64,000 nucleotides of DNA from positions 1 to 64,000 of the forward strand of contig NZ_ML660162.1 in NCBI RefSeq assembly GCF_007004725.1, written 5' to 3'. Shown here piece by piece: positions 35,665 to 44,660 of the stretch. The number at the start of each line of letters is the position of its first letter. The stretch's first letter is position 1. The notes beneath the pieces are model-generated. The model made no database searches. It was not told where the DNA came from and saw only the letters and a program-made list of their open reading frames with translations. A program made the translations under genes and the position numbers. The DNA comes from Aliikangiella coralliicola. GTDB lineage: Bacteria; Pseudomonadota; Gammaproteobacteria; Enterobacterales; Kangiellaceae.

Positions 35665-35901
35665 TCACCCTTTCACTTCATCGATCGAAGCACCGTAGTT
35701 GATATGAAAAATTTCTCCATCCAGCTGTAGCGCTGGAACAGATTTAATACCGGCCTGCTCAGCAACTGCAATGCGGCTTTTATCAAGCCCCAAATGCACG
35801 ACTTCTATTTCAAACCGTTGGGTGTCAATGGCTTCAAGCACTTGTTGTTCAGCATTGACGCAAACAGGACATCCTGCATGGTAAAAAATTGCTTTTTTCA
35901 T
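35665..35901 (-). CDS. Small thioredoxin/glutaredoxin-like protein
   Basis: A 78-residue thioredoxin-fold protein with active-site motif CPVC (HAGCPVC) and cis-proline segment IKSVPALQLDG. It lacks a signal peptide, so it works in the cytosol, perhaps as a reductant or thiol sensor partner. The ATG at 35901 has a good ribosome site (GAGGAACGAAAA). It is translationally coupled to the secreted-protein gene downstream and divergent from the MarR regulator. Confidence 0.8.
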   Translation of the reverse strand: MKKAIFYHAGCPVCVNAEQQVLEAIDTQRFEIEVVHLGLDKSRIAVAEQAGIKSVPALQLDGEIFHINYGASIDEVKG

Positions 35902-35927
35902 TTTTCGTTCCTCATTATTAATAAATA

Positions 35928-35942
35928 GTATCGACTCGATAC
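35928..35942. promoter_or_regulatory. Operator 1 (7-1-7 palindrome)
   Basis: GTATCGACTCGATAC is a perfect palindrome around one central base, upstream of the thioredoxin-like gene. On the minus strand it runs straight into TACTAT, the likely -10 of that gene. Same sequence plan as operator 2, centre to centre 56 bp. Confidence 0.7.
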
Positions 35943-35972
35943 AATATGAAATATTACTCCCACAATCGCTGC

Positions 35973-36001
35973 TTGTCAAACAAGTGTCGAGGCGATACTA
36001 T
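35973..36001 (+). promoter_or_regulatory. MarR gene promoter with embedded operator 2
   Basis: -35 TTGTCA (35973-35978), 17-bp spacer, -10 TACTAT (35996-36001). Operator 2, GTGTCGAGGCGATAC (35984-35998), lies between them and into the -10, differing from operator 1 at three positions. The expected transcription start falls at or within a base or two of the ATG at 36008, so the mRNA may be leaderless. Confidence 0.65.
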
Positions 36002-36007
36002 ATAACG

Positions 36008-36577
36008 ATGAATTCGAATCCGATTTATAATTATGTTGAACGACTGAGCGAACTGCTCAGGGTAGACTCGCGCCAGGCCGGTGCCCTCCACGGACTTCAA
36101 CCAGTGCAACTTGAGGCGCTGCACTATCTGTCAATTTGTAATCGTTACTCAGATACACCTATGGCAGTGACAGAATATCTCGGTCAAACGAAAGGGACGG
36201 TTTCCCAAACCCTGAAAGTGCTTGAACGAAAATCGCTTTTAACGAAGCAGCCTGACGAAAATGATAAGCGGCTCTCTCACTTGAAGATCACAGCCAAGGG
36301 CAAGCAGCTGCTTCAACAACTTGTTCCAACGCCAATGTTTAATAAAGCTTGTGAGTCTCTGGATAAAAAAGATCAGGCAAAGATCGTAAGTGCTCTTAAT
36401 CAGTTACTAGCAACATTACTTAAAACGAACGGTATGAAATCTTTTGGCGTATGCCATTCTTGTCGATTTAACAGCAGAAAAGAGAATGGAGACTACTTTT
36501 GCGATTTGTTAAAACAGCCCTTGTCTGTTGACGAGACAGAATTGATTTGCAGAGAGCATGAAGGTGAAATAGCGTAA
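36008..36577 (+). CDS. MarR-family regulator with Cys4 C-terminal tail
   Basis: A 189-residue winged-helix regulator. The MarR core spans about residues 20-140 (VTEYLGQTKGTVSQTLKVLERKSLL recognition region, KRLSHLKITAKGK wing). A C-terminal extension carries Cys149, Cys152, Cys165 and Cys181 (CHSC...YFC...LIC), able to hold zinc or an Fe-S cluster or act as a thiol switch. It probably represses itself and the divergent thioredoxin-like operon through the two operators. There is no ribosome site before the ATG. A GTG at 35984 lies inside the operator and is unlikely to be used. Confidence 0.85.
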   Translation: MNSNPIYNYVERLSELLRVDSRQAGALHGLQPVQLEALHYLSICNRYSDTPMAVTEYLGQTKGTVSQTLKVLERKSLLTKQPDENDKRLSHLKITAKGKQLLQQLVPTPMFNKACESLDKKDQAKIVSALNQLLATLLKTNGMKSFGVCHSCRFNSRKENGDYFCDLLKQPLSVDETELICREHEGEIA

Positions 36578-36649
36578 TACCTGAAAACCTACATCGAAGT
36601 TCTGGTCATCGAAATTCAATTAGATGGCCAGTGGTTGTTGTTCAACAAT

Positions 36650-37387
36650 TTATTGGCTGCCGGAAATTCGCTCGATGATATCTTGGGCAAAGCGTTCACT
36701 GAAACCGCATAAAAAACCGACCACCAGATAAAATTTATCCGAATTTTCCGATGAACCAATATCAATAGTCACGATTCCCTGTTCAAGAATCAGGTAAACC
36801 ACTATTGCAAAAAACATCGCCACCACAGGCTTTCCCGCCGCTGATATCATCACCCCAGTCGCGGCCATTTCTTGTTTAAGCGTTTCCATTTTGAGTACTC
36901 GGGTAACCACACTGGCGATACTCCCCATACCGGCAAATAAGCAAATCATCACGACGAGTTTTACGGAAAAATAAGGCGCTAAAAACTCTTCAAATTGAAA
37001 CAGAATAACCATCACTAAAATTGATATAAGCACTCCTATGCTCATACCAATCAAATAATTAACTCGATTAAAAACTGCCACATAATGTTCGAGTAAATCC
37101 CTTGCTTGTGAGCATAAGTTCCTTCCTTTATCTTCTGCGTTACCCTGTATGCCAATCGATATAGCATTGACAAGCAACATCACAACCGCCTCCCACTCAG
37201 CAGTCCGCGCACCGAGTTGTCGATGAGCTCGCTTGTCGAGATCACCGATCTCATAGGCGAGATCAATTTGCGACTGGCTGGCATTGCCAGGCAGGTTAAA
37301 AGTTAACAGACAGTGATCACCCAGGTAGTTAATTCTCGTCTTAAGGGTATCAATATCATTTCGTTTTCTAGAAAAGTAATGAGGCAT
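36650..37387 (-). CDS. Hypothetical membrane protein
   Basis: A 245-residue protein with a soluble N-terminal half and about four transmembrane segments in the second half (LIGMSIGVLISILVMVILF; VKLVVMICLFAGMGSIASVV; GKPVVAMFFAIVVYLIL; FYLVVGFLCGF). The end GFLCGFSERFAQDIIERI recurs in a family of uncharacterised bacterial membrane proteins. No function can be assigned. It is downstream of pntB but behind a terminator. Confidence 0.7.
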   Translation of the reverse strand: MPHYFSRKRNDIDTLKTRINYLGDHCLLTFNLPGNASQSQIDLAYEIGDLDKRAHRQLGARTAEWEAVVMLLVNAISIGIQGNAEDKGRNLCSQARDLLEHYVAVFNRVNYLIGMSIGVLISILVMVILFQFEEFLAPYFSVKLVVMICLFAGMGSIASVVTRVLKMETLKQEMAATGVMISAAGKPVVAMFFAIVVYLILEQGIVTIDIGSSENSDKFYLVVGFLCGFSERFAQDIIERISGSQ

Positions 37388-37429
37388 TTTTTATTTATCT
37401 GACCAGCGGCTCGAAAATTAAAAATAAGA

Positions 37430-37476
37430 AAATTAAAAATAAAGAGCAACAAAGCAGGTAAAAATACCTGCTTTGT
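37430..37476 (-). terminator. Terminator of the pntAB operon
   Basis: Exact 12-bp stem ACAAAGCAGGTA/TACCTGCTTTGT (37449-37460 and 37465-37476) with a 4-base loop, followed on the minus strand by a T-rich run. An outer exact 9-bp pair (37442-37450 with 37492-37500) extends the structure. Confidence 0.8.
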
Positions 37477-37533
37477 TCGGGTAGACAAACTGTTGCTCTT
37501 TGGTAAACCACCCAATTGAAGCGGTCGACACCA

Positions 37534-38907
37534 TCAAATCGCCTTGGCAATATTCTCCACACTATCTCTGGCATCGCCAAACAGCATATGGGTATTTTCC
37601 TTAAAAAATAAAGGATTCTGAACGCCCGCATAACCAGGGTTCATCGACCGCTTAAACGCAATAACTTGCTTAGCATTCCACACTTCCAGAACAGGCATTC
37701 CGGCAATTGGACTATTTGGATCTTCTGCCGCCGAAGGATTAACCGTGTCGTTGGCACCGATCACTAACACCACATCAGTGTCTGAAAAATCTTCGTTGAT
37801 TTCATCCATTTCTAATACAATGTCATAAGGCACTCTGGCCTCAGCTAATAACACATTCATATGGCCAGGTAGTCGCCCTGCAACCGGATGAATACCAAAG
37901 CGAACATTGACGCCTTTGTCACGTAGCATTTTGGTAATTTCGTATACCGGATTTTGTGCTTGAGCCACCGCCATGCCATATCCAGGTGTGATGATGACAG
38001 ACTTGGCATTACGAAGCATATCCGCAACATCTTCAGCGTTGGTTTCAACATATTCACCATAATCTTGATCGGCGGTAACCGTCACATCAGTACCAAAACC
38101 ACCGGCAATGACGCTGATAAAAGATCGATTCATCGCTCGACACATAATATAGCTAAGGATTGCGCCCGAAGACCCGACTAGTGCGCCAGTGACAATTAAA
38201 AGGTCGTTGCCCAACAAAAAACCCGCTGCCGCTGCTGCCCAGCCGGAATAGGAATTCAGCATCGAAACCACTACCGGCATATCAGCGCCGCCAATTGACG
38301 CAACCAGGTGCCAGCCAAAAACCAGGGCTATCACGGTCATCACCATCAGTGAAATCATATGGCCCTGTTGTTGAACAAAATAAATCATCAAAACAAAACT
38401 AACGATACCCGCCATCAGGTTCATTTTGTGTCTGTGTGGCAACATCAAAGACTTGCTACTAAAAATACCGCGCAACTTACCGAAAGCGACAACTGATCCG
38501 GTAAAGGTAACGGCGCCGATAAATACGCCAAGGAATACTTCAACCAGGTGGATATTGAGCATCACGCCGGTCACTTCTGCATGTTCCAGAAAGCTGTTAT
38601 ATCCAACTGCGACTGCAGCCAATCCAACAAAGCTGTGCAACATTGCAACCAGCTCTGGCATTTGTGTCATCTCAACTTTTAACGCTAGCCTGGCACCAAT
38701 CGCGCCGCCGACAACCATTGCGATAAGAATATATTCTATGTTGGTAACCGATGGGCTCAAAATAGTCGCCACCAGAGCGATTACCATTCCGATAATGCCA
38801 TACCAATTACCGTGCTCCGCAGATTCTTGTTTGCTTAATCCGGCGAGACTGAAAATAAACAGGATGGCTGCGACAAAGTATGCACCATTAAGTATTGCTT
38901 CATTCAT
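37534..38907 (-). CDS. pntB: NAD(P) transhydrogenase subunit beta
   Basis: Beta subunit of the proton-translocating NAD(P)H transhydrogenase, inner membrane. 457 residues as in E. coli. N-terminal helices ([14 protein letters not shown]) form the proton channel, and the C-terminal domain III binds NADP(H) ([46 protein letters not shown]). ATG at 38907 with AAGGAGG eight bases ahead is preferred over GTG at 38910. It follows pntA directly. Confidence 0.95.
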   Translation of the reverse strand: MNEAILNGAYFVAAILFIFSLAGLSKQESAEHGNWYGIIGMVIALVATILSPSVTNIEYILIAMVVGGAIGARLALKVEMTQMPELVAMLHSFVGLAAVAVGYNSFLEHAEVTGVMLNIHLVEVFLGVFIGAVTFTGSVVAFGKLRGIFSSKSLMLPHRHKMNLMAGIVSFVLMIYFVQQQGHMISLMVMTVIALVFGWHLVASIGGADMPVVVSMLNSYSGWAAAAAGFLLGNDLLIVTGALVGSSGAILSYIMCRAMNRSFISVIAGGFGTDVTVTADQDYGEYVETNAEDVADMLRNAKSVIITPGYGMAVAQAQNPVYEITKMLRDKGVNVRFGIHPVAGRLPGHMNVLLAEARVPYDIVLEMDEINEDFSDTDVVLVIGANDTVNPSAAEDPNSPIAGMPVLEVWNAKQVIAFKRSMNPGYAGVQNPLFFKENTHMLFGDARDSVENIAKAI

Positions 38908-38910
38908 CAC

Positions 38911-40455
38911 TTAGTCCTCCTTCCTGAACATTTTTAACATCCGTTTGGTCACCACGAACCCACCGACAACATTAATAAAGGCAATTAAAACGGCGAATAC
39001 CGATATCCACATGACCAAGGTATTAGCGCTTGATATCTGAAGCAATGCGCCTACGACGATGATGCCGCTAATTGCATTAGTCACACTCATTAGCGGTGTA
39101 TGTAGTGAATGAGAAACATTCCAGACGACGTAGTAACCGATAATACAGGCAAGAATAAATATGGTGAAATGTTGCATAAAATCTGCCGGAGCAACCATTG
39201 AAAGCCAGCCATAAAAAAGACCGCCAATTAGCAACATCAGATTTTTACCCATGCCAGATGATTTCTTCTCCGGCGCTTTCACAATTTCCGGCTGCTTTAT
39301 CGCTGGTTTCGCAGCTGGCGCTGCGCTAACTTTCACCGGCGGTGGCGGCCAGGTAACTTCACCTGATTTAGTCACAGTCACATTGCGAATAATTTCGTCA
39401 TCAAAATTAAGTTCAATTTGCCCATCTTTTTGAGGGCACAATAGTTTGATCAAATTAAGAATATTATTGGCATATAATTGACTTGCCTGAGTCGGCAATC
39501 TCGACGGCATATCGCTGTAACCAATAATCGTCACGCCATCAACGTCAACCGCTTTGTCAACTTGAGTTAACTCACAGTTTCCTCCGCCTAACGCGGCCAG
39601 ATCAACAATGACACTGCCTCGTTTCATTGAACGGACCATTTCTTCGGTTATCAATTTTGGCGCAGGCTTACCTGGAATCATTGCTGTAGTAATAATGATA
39701 TCAACTTCTTTCGCCTGCTCCGCGAAGAGTGCCATTTCAGCTTTGATAAATGCTTCGCTCATTACCTTGGCATAACCGTCTCCACTGCCCGCTTCCTCGT
39801 CTTCTTCGAAGTCCAACTCTAAAAACTCAGCGCCCATACTTTCAATTTGCTCTTTAACTTCAGGTCGCGTATCAAATGCTCGAACAATCGCGCCCAGACT
39901 GCCAGCGGTTCCCAAAGCCGCCAACCCCGCGACTCCGGCACCAATAATCATGACCTTCGCGGGCGGCACTTTACCCGCAGCGGTTATTTGCCCGGTAAAA
40001 AAGCTACCGAATTCATGAGAAGCTTCAACGACCGCTCGATAGCCCGCGATATTTGCCATCGAACTCAGTGCATCCATTGACTGTGCACGAGAAATTCTGG
40101 GCACCGAATCCATTGCCAAAACATTAATCTGTTTATCAGCCAGTTGTTTCATCAAGGCTTCGTTTTGCGCAGGCCAGAAAAAACCGATAACTGTTGCACC
40201 GGGTTTAATTTTGTCCAGCTCAGATTCGTCAGGTGGATTTACTTTTAATAAAATATCCGACTGCCACACTTCATCAGCCGGTTGTATTTTTGCACCAGCT
40301 TCTTCATACATTGCGTCAGAAAAACTGGCAGCCGTTCCTGCATTGGATTCGACAACAATGGAAAAATTTAATTTAATTAGCTGGGTAATACTGGAAGGCG
40401 AAGCCGCCACGCGAAATTCATTGGATACTGATTCTTTAACAATACCTATTTGCAT
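38911..40455 (-). CDS. pntA: NAD(P) transhydrogenase subunit alpha
   Basis: Alpha subunit of transhydrogenase, 514 residues, full E. coli-type length: NAD(H)-binding domain I ([35 protein letters not shown]), a Pro/Ala/Lys-rich linker (about 375-400) and C-terminal transmembrane helices belonging to domain II. It is first gene of the minus-strand pntAB operon. The stop codon is immediately followed by the pntB start region, whose ribosome site lies in the last pntA codons. Confidence 0.95.
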   Translation of the reverse strand: MQIGIVKESVSNEFRVAASPSSITQLIKLNFSIVVESNAGTAASFSDAMYEEAGAKIQPADEVWQSDILLKVNPPDESELDKIKPGATVIGFFWPAQNEALMKQLADKQINVLAMDSVPRISRAQSMDALSSMANIAGYRAVVEASHEFGSFFTGQITAAGKVPPAKVMIIGAGVAGLAALGTAGSLGAIVRAFDTRPEVKEQIESMGAEFLELDFEEDEEAGSGDGYAKVMSEAFIKAEMALFAEQAKEVDIIITTAMIPGKPAPKLITEEMVRSMKRGSVIVDLAALGGGNCELTQVDKAVDVDGVTIIGYSDMPSRLPTQASQLYANNILNLIKLLCPQKDGQIELNFDDEIIRNVTVTKSGEVTWPPPPVKVSAAPAAKPAIKQPEIVKAPEKKSSGMGKNLMLLIGGLFYGWLSMVAPADFMQHFTIFILACIIGYYVVWNVSHSLHTPLMSVTNAISGIIVVGALLQISSANTLVMWISVFAVLIAFINVVGGFVVTKRMLKMFRKED

Positions 40456-40834
40456 ATTTTTAACCCTACATTTTGCCCTGCTTTGTAACGGTTTTGATTC
40501 ACCGCTATTCAGTGACCAGGTAATGACCTAAAAACTGCAAAACCTATGATAGGTCCAGAAAATATCGATAATTTTAATGTTAGTATTAAGAAAGTTTTAG
40601 CCGTGTTTTCAATTTTTTATAACTTCATCTCAATTGCGAAAAATATTCCAATAATTGAGGCTGCAATATACTTCTGTAAAGTAGCCTGCTTGCACTCAGC
40701 GAGAAAAGCGTTACGTATTCAATGTACGACTAAAAGTTTGAAAAATCAAATATAGAAGTGGAGTAACTGACTGTTCCTATCGACTAATTAGTTATTAACA
40801 ATAGCTCGATGATTTGACGACTGATGTTTTCAAG
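40456..40834. other. Intergenic region upstream of pntA
   Basis: About 380 bases without a supported gene. It contains a 6-1-6 palindrome ACCTAT-G-ATAGGT at 40542-40554, 87 bases ahead of pntA, and an AGGT/ACCT half-match at about 40518-40529. These could be an operator for the transhydrogenase operon. No regulator is assigned. Confidence 0.4.
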
Positions 40835-41731
40835 TTATTTCGCCCAGAAAAACTCAATGTCTTTGTGTAAACATTCAAATTCAACCGGGGTTCTCCCCAT
40901 AACCTCACCATCAGGAATGAGCATGCCTGGATTTTCTTCAATCACTTTTACTTTTTTTACTTGAAGATATTCGATCTCAGGGTATTTAATATGCGACCCA
41001 TCATAAATACTCGTAAACAAGCGTAATAATTTTAATCGTGAAACATTATTTAACAACACCACATCTAACAAGCCATCGTCAAGTTCGGCTTTAGGTGCCA
41101 TCAGGAAGGTGGTTCCGGTATAACGCGAGTTAGCAACTTCTACAAAAACACCGTCTCGCTCAATGGTTTTACCGTCAATTTCTAACACCATTTTTTGTGC
41201 TTTAAGGTTAATCAGCTTTTGCAGCGTAGCAACAGTATACGCGGCATTTCCCATCCATTTTAATGGAATAGCCGCTTGCGCAACATCGGTAACAAATCCC
41301 ATGCCTACAATATTTAAAAAGTGATGGGTTTGATTTTGAGAAACAAAACGACCAACATCGAGTGGTCTGGAATGGTTTGAAGCAATAATATCGATAGCTT
41401 TACGCCAATCTGATTTTTGCAACTGGAGCTCTTTCATAAAAGCATTTCCAGTACCATTTGGAATGAGACCAATCGGCGGCTTTTTCTCACTATTGCATTG
41501 GTAATAGCCGTTAACCACTTCAAACAAAGTGCCATCGCCACCGGAAGCGATAAGACCGTCATAACGACTTAGATCGGACTCAGCAACCAACTCAACCGCA
41601 TGTGCCGGCCGATCGGTGAGTAGCAGTTCCGCATCTAATCCTTTTTCATTCAGATATTGTCTAACTTGTGGAAGCAATATTTTAGCGCGACCATTACCAG
41701 CCTGCGGGTTGTAGATAACTAATAACTTCAT
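40835..41731 (-). CDS. Diacylglycerol/lipid kinase family protein
   Basis: A 298-residue DAGK-catalytic-domain kinase (YegS/DgkB/BmrU-like). Signatures: KLLVIYNPQAGNGRA, the nucleotide loop SGGDGTLFEVVNG, PIGLIPNGTGNAFMKEL, and the C-terminal DDGLLDVVLLNN. These cytosolic enzymes phosphorylate diacylglycerol, phosphatidylglycerol or related lipids; the exact lipid cannot be read from sequence. It is divergent from the arsenic-related operon. Confidence 0.88.
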   Translation of the reverse strand: MKLLVIYNPQAGNGRAKILLPQVRQYLNEKGLDAELLLTDRPAHAVELVAESDLSRYDGLIASGGDGTLFEVVNGYYQCNSEKKPPIGLIPNGTGNAFMKELQLQKSDWRKAIDIIASNHSRPLDVGRFVSQNQTHHFLNIVGMGFVTDVAQAAIPLKWMGNAAYTVATLQKLINLKAQKMVLEIDGKTIERDGVFVEVANSRYTGTTFLMAPKAELDDGLLDVVLLNNVSRLKLLRLFTSIYDGSHIKYPEIEYLQVKKVKVIEENPGMLIPDGEVMGRTPVEFECLHKDIEFFWAK

Positions 41732-42239
41732 CGATGACTTCTACGACTTACAACTTGAAAATAGTGCACCACTCTAATCAGTTGAGAGCATGCTGTCAAA
41801 AAAACAAATTACTCGCTAAATGCCTTACTCTATTTAATCGATAAGAAAATTTTAATTGCTCTCATTGATGTTAATCATGAACTCAATCGACATCTCTCGC
41901 CACTAAATAAGCTCCTGCTTGAACTTCAATTACTTCAACAGGGGATTTTCTGATACCGAATTTTGCCTCACAGGAATGCAAGTTGATCATTTTCAGCAAT
42001 AAAAATAGACCATCTCTACTGGTTAATCAGACAGTTCTTGACACAACAACCCAACAATCAGCTCAATCATGATGCTTTTGTGGCTCACATCAGCCTAAAT
42101 ATCACGAAATCATAACATCTTAATCACGCTTTTAAATGGCTATTGAAGTTCTTTTCTCACTAAATTAGCCTGAAAAAAGACCTAAAAATGTCGACAGGTT
42201 GCTCTGTCGGCAAAACAAAAATTAGTTGGAGCAATGATT
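41732..42239. other. Region upstream of the arsenic-related operon
   Basis: About 500 AT-rich bases between divergent genes. A good -35 (TTGACA, 42038-42043) lacks a matching -10. CGACAG/CTGTCG (42192-42197 and 42204-42209) forms a small hairpin just upstream of the first gene's ribosome site. No ArsR-type operator is recognisable by eye. No gene seen. Confidence 0.5.
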
Positions 42240-43121
42240 ATGACCATTTGGGCTCAGTCTTACTTGAATAAAATAGCCACTTTTAAAAAAGACAAGACAT
42301 TGGCAAAACCAGGCAGCTTGTTAATTTCCGCTGGAATATTATTGTTTAGCAGCACGGCCTGGTCCGGAGCCTGGGTTCCTGAGGTTGGATCGGGCTACAG
42401 CAAATTTGCATTTTCAGATTACAAAGCTGATGACTTCTTTGGCGATAACGCCACATCAGTGGACTTTTCAGGTCAAAACTATTCCTACTATGGAGAATAT
42501 GGCTTTACCAAAGACTTCGCGATTTACGGTACTTTGTTATATCAAGATTTAGAACAAATTAACAACGCTGGTGTAGCGAGCGAGTCAAGTGGTTTCGGTG
42601 ATACAGAAATTGGCATTAGATACCAGTGGCAAGCACAGCCATTTGTTGTTTCCACCTCTTTTTTAGTAAAACTTCCTTTTCTGTATGACGAAAATGATGC
42701 ATTGCCCAGAGGAAATGGTCAGGAAGACTATGAGCTAAGAATACTGTTTGGCCGCAGCTTAAATGAATATGGTTATCTCGGATTTGAAGCAGGATACAGA
42801 TTAAGAACCGGTGCCCCTTCCGACGAATACCGTTATTTATTCGAGTATGGATTTTCAGTCAGTGATAATTTCTATTTACGCACAAAAGTTGACACGACCA
42901 TAAGCGCTAATAACGCAGATACAGTGAGCAATAATTCAAATCTTTCCATCACACCAGAGTTTGATTTAACTAAATTGGAACTCACAGCAGGCTGGACTCT
43001 CGGTGATGCCAAATCAAGCAAAGAAAAATGGGGCGTTGAAATTACCTATCGTCAAGATCTTGATGGTGAAAACACGCTGGAAGGTGATGGTTTTGAAATT
43101 GGATTAACTAGAGTTTTTTAA
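42240..43121 (+). CDS. Outer-membrane beta-barrel (transporter/porin-like)
   Basis: A 293-residue protein with an extended signal peptide (after KPGSLLISAGILLFSSTAWS) and alternating amphipathic strands ending in ...GLTRVF, a terminal aromatic as in outer-membrane barrels. The pattern (YGEYGFTKDFAIYGTLLY, GDTEIGIRYQW) fits small transporter-type barrels of the 'MetA-pathway of phenol degradation' sort. ATG at 42240, eight bases after GGAG, is preferred over ATG 42234. As first gene of the arsenic-related operon it could pass a substrate or product across the outer membrane. Confidence 0.7.
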   Translation: MTIWAQSYLNKIATFKKDKTLAKPGSLLISAGILLFSSTAWSGAWVPEVGSGYSKFAFSDYKADDFFGDNATSVDFSGQNYSYYGEYGFTKDFAIYGTLLYQDLEQINNAGVASESSGFGDTEIGIRYQWQAQPFVVSTSFLVKLPFLYDENDALPRGNGQEDYELRILFGRSLNEYGYLGFEAGYRLRTGAPSDEYRYLFEYGFSVSDNFYLRTKVDTTISANNADTVSNNSNLSITPEFDLTKLELTAGWTLGDAKSSKEKWGVEITYRQDLDGENTLEGDGFEIGLTRVF

Positions 43122-43138
43122 TCAGAGAGTAAGATAAC

Positions 43139-44659
43139 ATGATGACGCTAAGTTATGTTCTCCTGTCACTTCACTTTCTGATGCTGGCGATTTTGTGTTT
43201 GTTCGGTATTCATCGCTTGTCGATGGTAGTTCGCTGGATCTTTTATCGAAAGATGACCGCAATTAAACCCAAGGCCTTTTCCACTTTACCCAGGGTGACG
43301 GTTCAAATTCCGCTTTACAACGAAAGATTAGTCGCACAACGAATTGTCGACGCAGTTGCCCAAATTGATTACCCACATGACAAACTGCAGATTCAAATTG
43401 TTGATGACTCTACAGATGAAACCTCGCAATTGGTTGCTACTGCAGTAGAAAAATACGCTAAACAAGGACTCGATATTAACCACGTACATCGTGTGAATCG
43501 AAAGGGATTTAAAGCCGGCGCGTTAAAAGATGCGATGAAGTCAGCGACCGGCGACTTTATCGCTATCTTTGATGCTGACTTCATTCCCTCTCCTTCGATT
43601 ATTAAAGACACCATCGACCATTTCAACAACGAAAAGCTCGCAATGATTCAATTTAGATGGGAGCATCTCAATCGCCATGATAGTCGGCTAACAGAAACTC
43701 AGGCAATGATGCTGGATTCCCATTTCTCACTGGAACAGCAGGTCCGCTATGCCAGTGACGTTTTATTTAACTTCAATGGGACAGCTGGAATCTGGCGAAC
43801 AAAAGCAATTATTGATGCTGGTCATTGGAGTGCCGATACTTTAACCGAAGATCTGGATCTCAGCTATCGTGCTCAACTCAAAGGTTGGGAGTTAGTTTAT
43901 CTGAATGATGTCGTTTGTCCCGGCGAATTGCCAGCCGATATGAACGCCTTTAAAAGCCAGCAGCATCGATGGGCTAAAGGTGGAATTCAGGTGATGAAAA
44001 AAATGTTATTAAAGGTTTGGCGCTCCCCTCTCAGCTTACGTCACAAACTTGAGTCGACCTTTCATTTATCAAATAACCTGGCTTACTTTGTGATGCTGGT
44101 TGATACAATATTTCTTCTTATTCCAAGTTTGATCATTCGAGAGCAATACCAGCTGGAACAGGTTTTATGGATTGACTTGCCCTTATTATTTCTCTCCTCC
44201 GGCGGTCACCTGGTTTATTTCTTTTTTGGTCAAATCGCATTAGGGCATTCTAAGTGGCGCGCTATTAAGAATATGCCGAGAGTTCTATTACTCGGAATTC
44301 AACTCGCATTCAATAACGCGAAAGCGGCATTAGAAGCGCTAAGAGGTCAGCAAAGCGAATTCGTAAGAACACCTAAAAGCGGTGCCAATGAAGTTCAAAG
44401 CGTTGAACAAAATATAAGTCAAGATCTTTCTTTTACCGCTTCAGTCAACGCTAAGTTGAGCCAAGGTCTCTATAAAGCAGTTTCCCCGCGAGGAGGTGGT
44501 ATTGAAGGCTTACTGGGTGTGATTTATTCCTTTGTATTCTTTTGGGGAATCAAGCATGAACTCTGGTTTATGCTGCCCTTTTTGCTGTTACTAATTGTCG
44601 GCTTTTTTAGTACTGCGATCAGCACATTAAAAACTCAGCATAAATTGAGCAGAGGGTAA
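43139..44659 (+). CDS. Processive family 2 glycosyltransferase, membrane-bound
   Basis: A 506-residue cellulose-synthase-like GT2. One N-terminal helix, then VQIPLYNE, VDDSTDETSQL, DADFIP (DxD), TEDLDLSYRAQLKGW (catalytic base) and QQHRW (QxxRW), the set seen in BcsA/NodC-type enzymes. Several C-terminal transmembrane helices follow. It lacks a PilZ domain. Ends one base before the next gene. It may polymerise or transfer sugar onto a lipid or the arsenical product of the pathway, but this is inference from position. Confidence 0.85.
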   Translation: MMTLSYVLLSLHFLMLAILCLFGIHRLSMVVRWIFYRKMTAIKPKAFSTLPRVTVQIPLYNERLVAQRIVDAVAQIDYPHDKLQIQIVDDSTDETSQLVATAVEKYAKQGLDINHVHRVNRKGFKAGALKDAMKSATGDFIAIFDADFIPSPSIIKDTIDHFNNEKLAMIQFRWEHLNRHDSRLTETQAMMLDSHFSLEQQVRYASDVLFNFNGTAGIWRTKAIIDAGHWSADTLTEDLDLSYRAQLKGWELVYLNDVVCPGELPADMNAFKSQQHRWAKGGIQVMKKMLLKVWRSPLSLRHKLESTFHLSNNLAYFVMLVDTIFLLIPSLIIREQYQLEQVLWIDLPLLFLSSGGHLVYFFFGQIALGHSKWRAIKNMPRVLLLGIQLAFNNAKAALEALRGQQSEFVRTPKSGANEVQSVEQNISQDLSFTASVNAKLSQGLYKAVSPRGGGIEGLLGVIYSFVFFWGIKHELWFMLPFLLLLIVGFFSTAISTLKTQHKLSRG

Positions 44660-44660
44660 C

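Noticed and set aside
42038-42066. TTGACA as a -35 for the arsenic-related operon
   Set aside because: No -10 resembling TATAAT at 16-18 bp.
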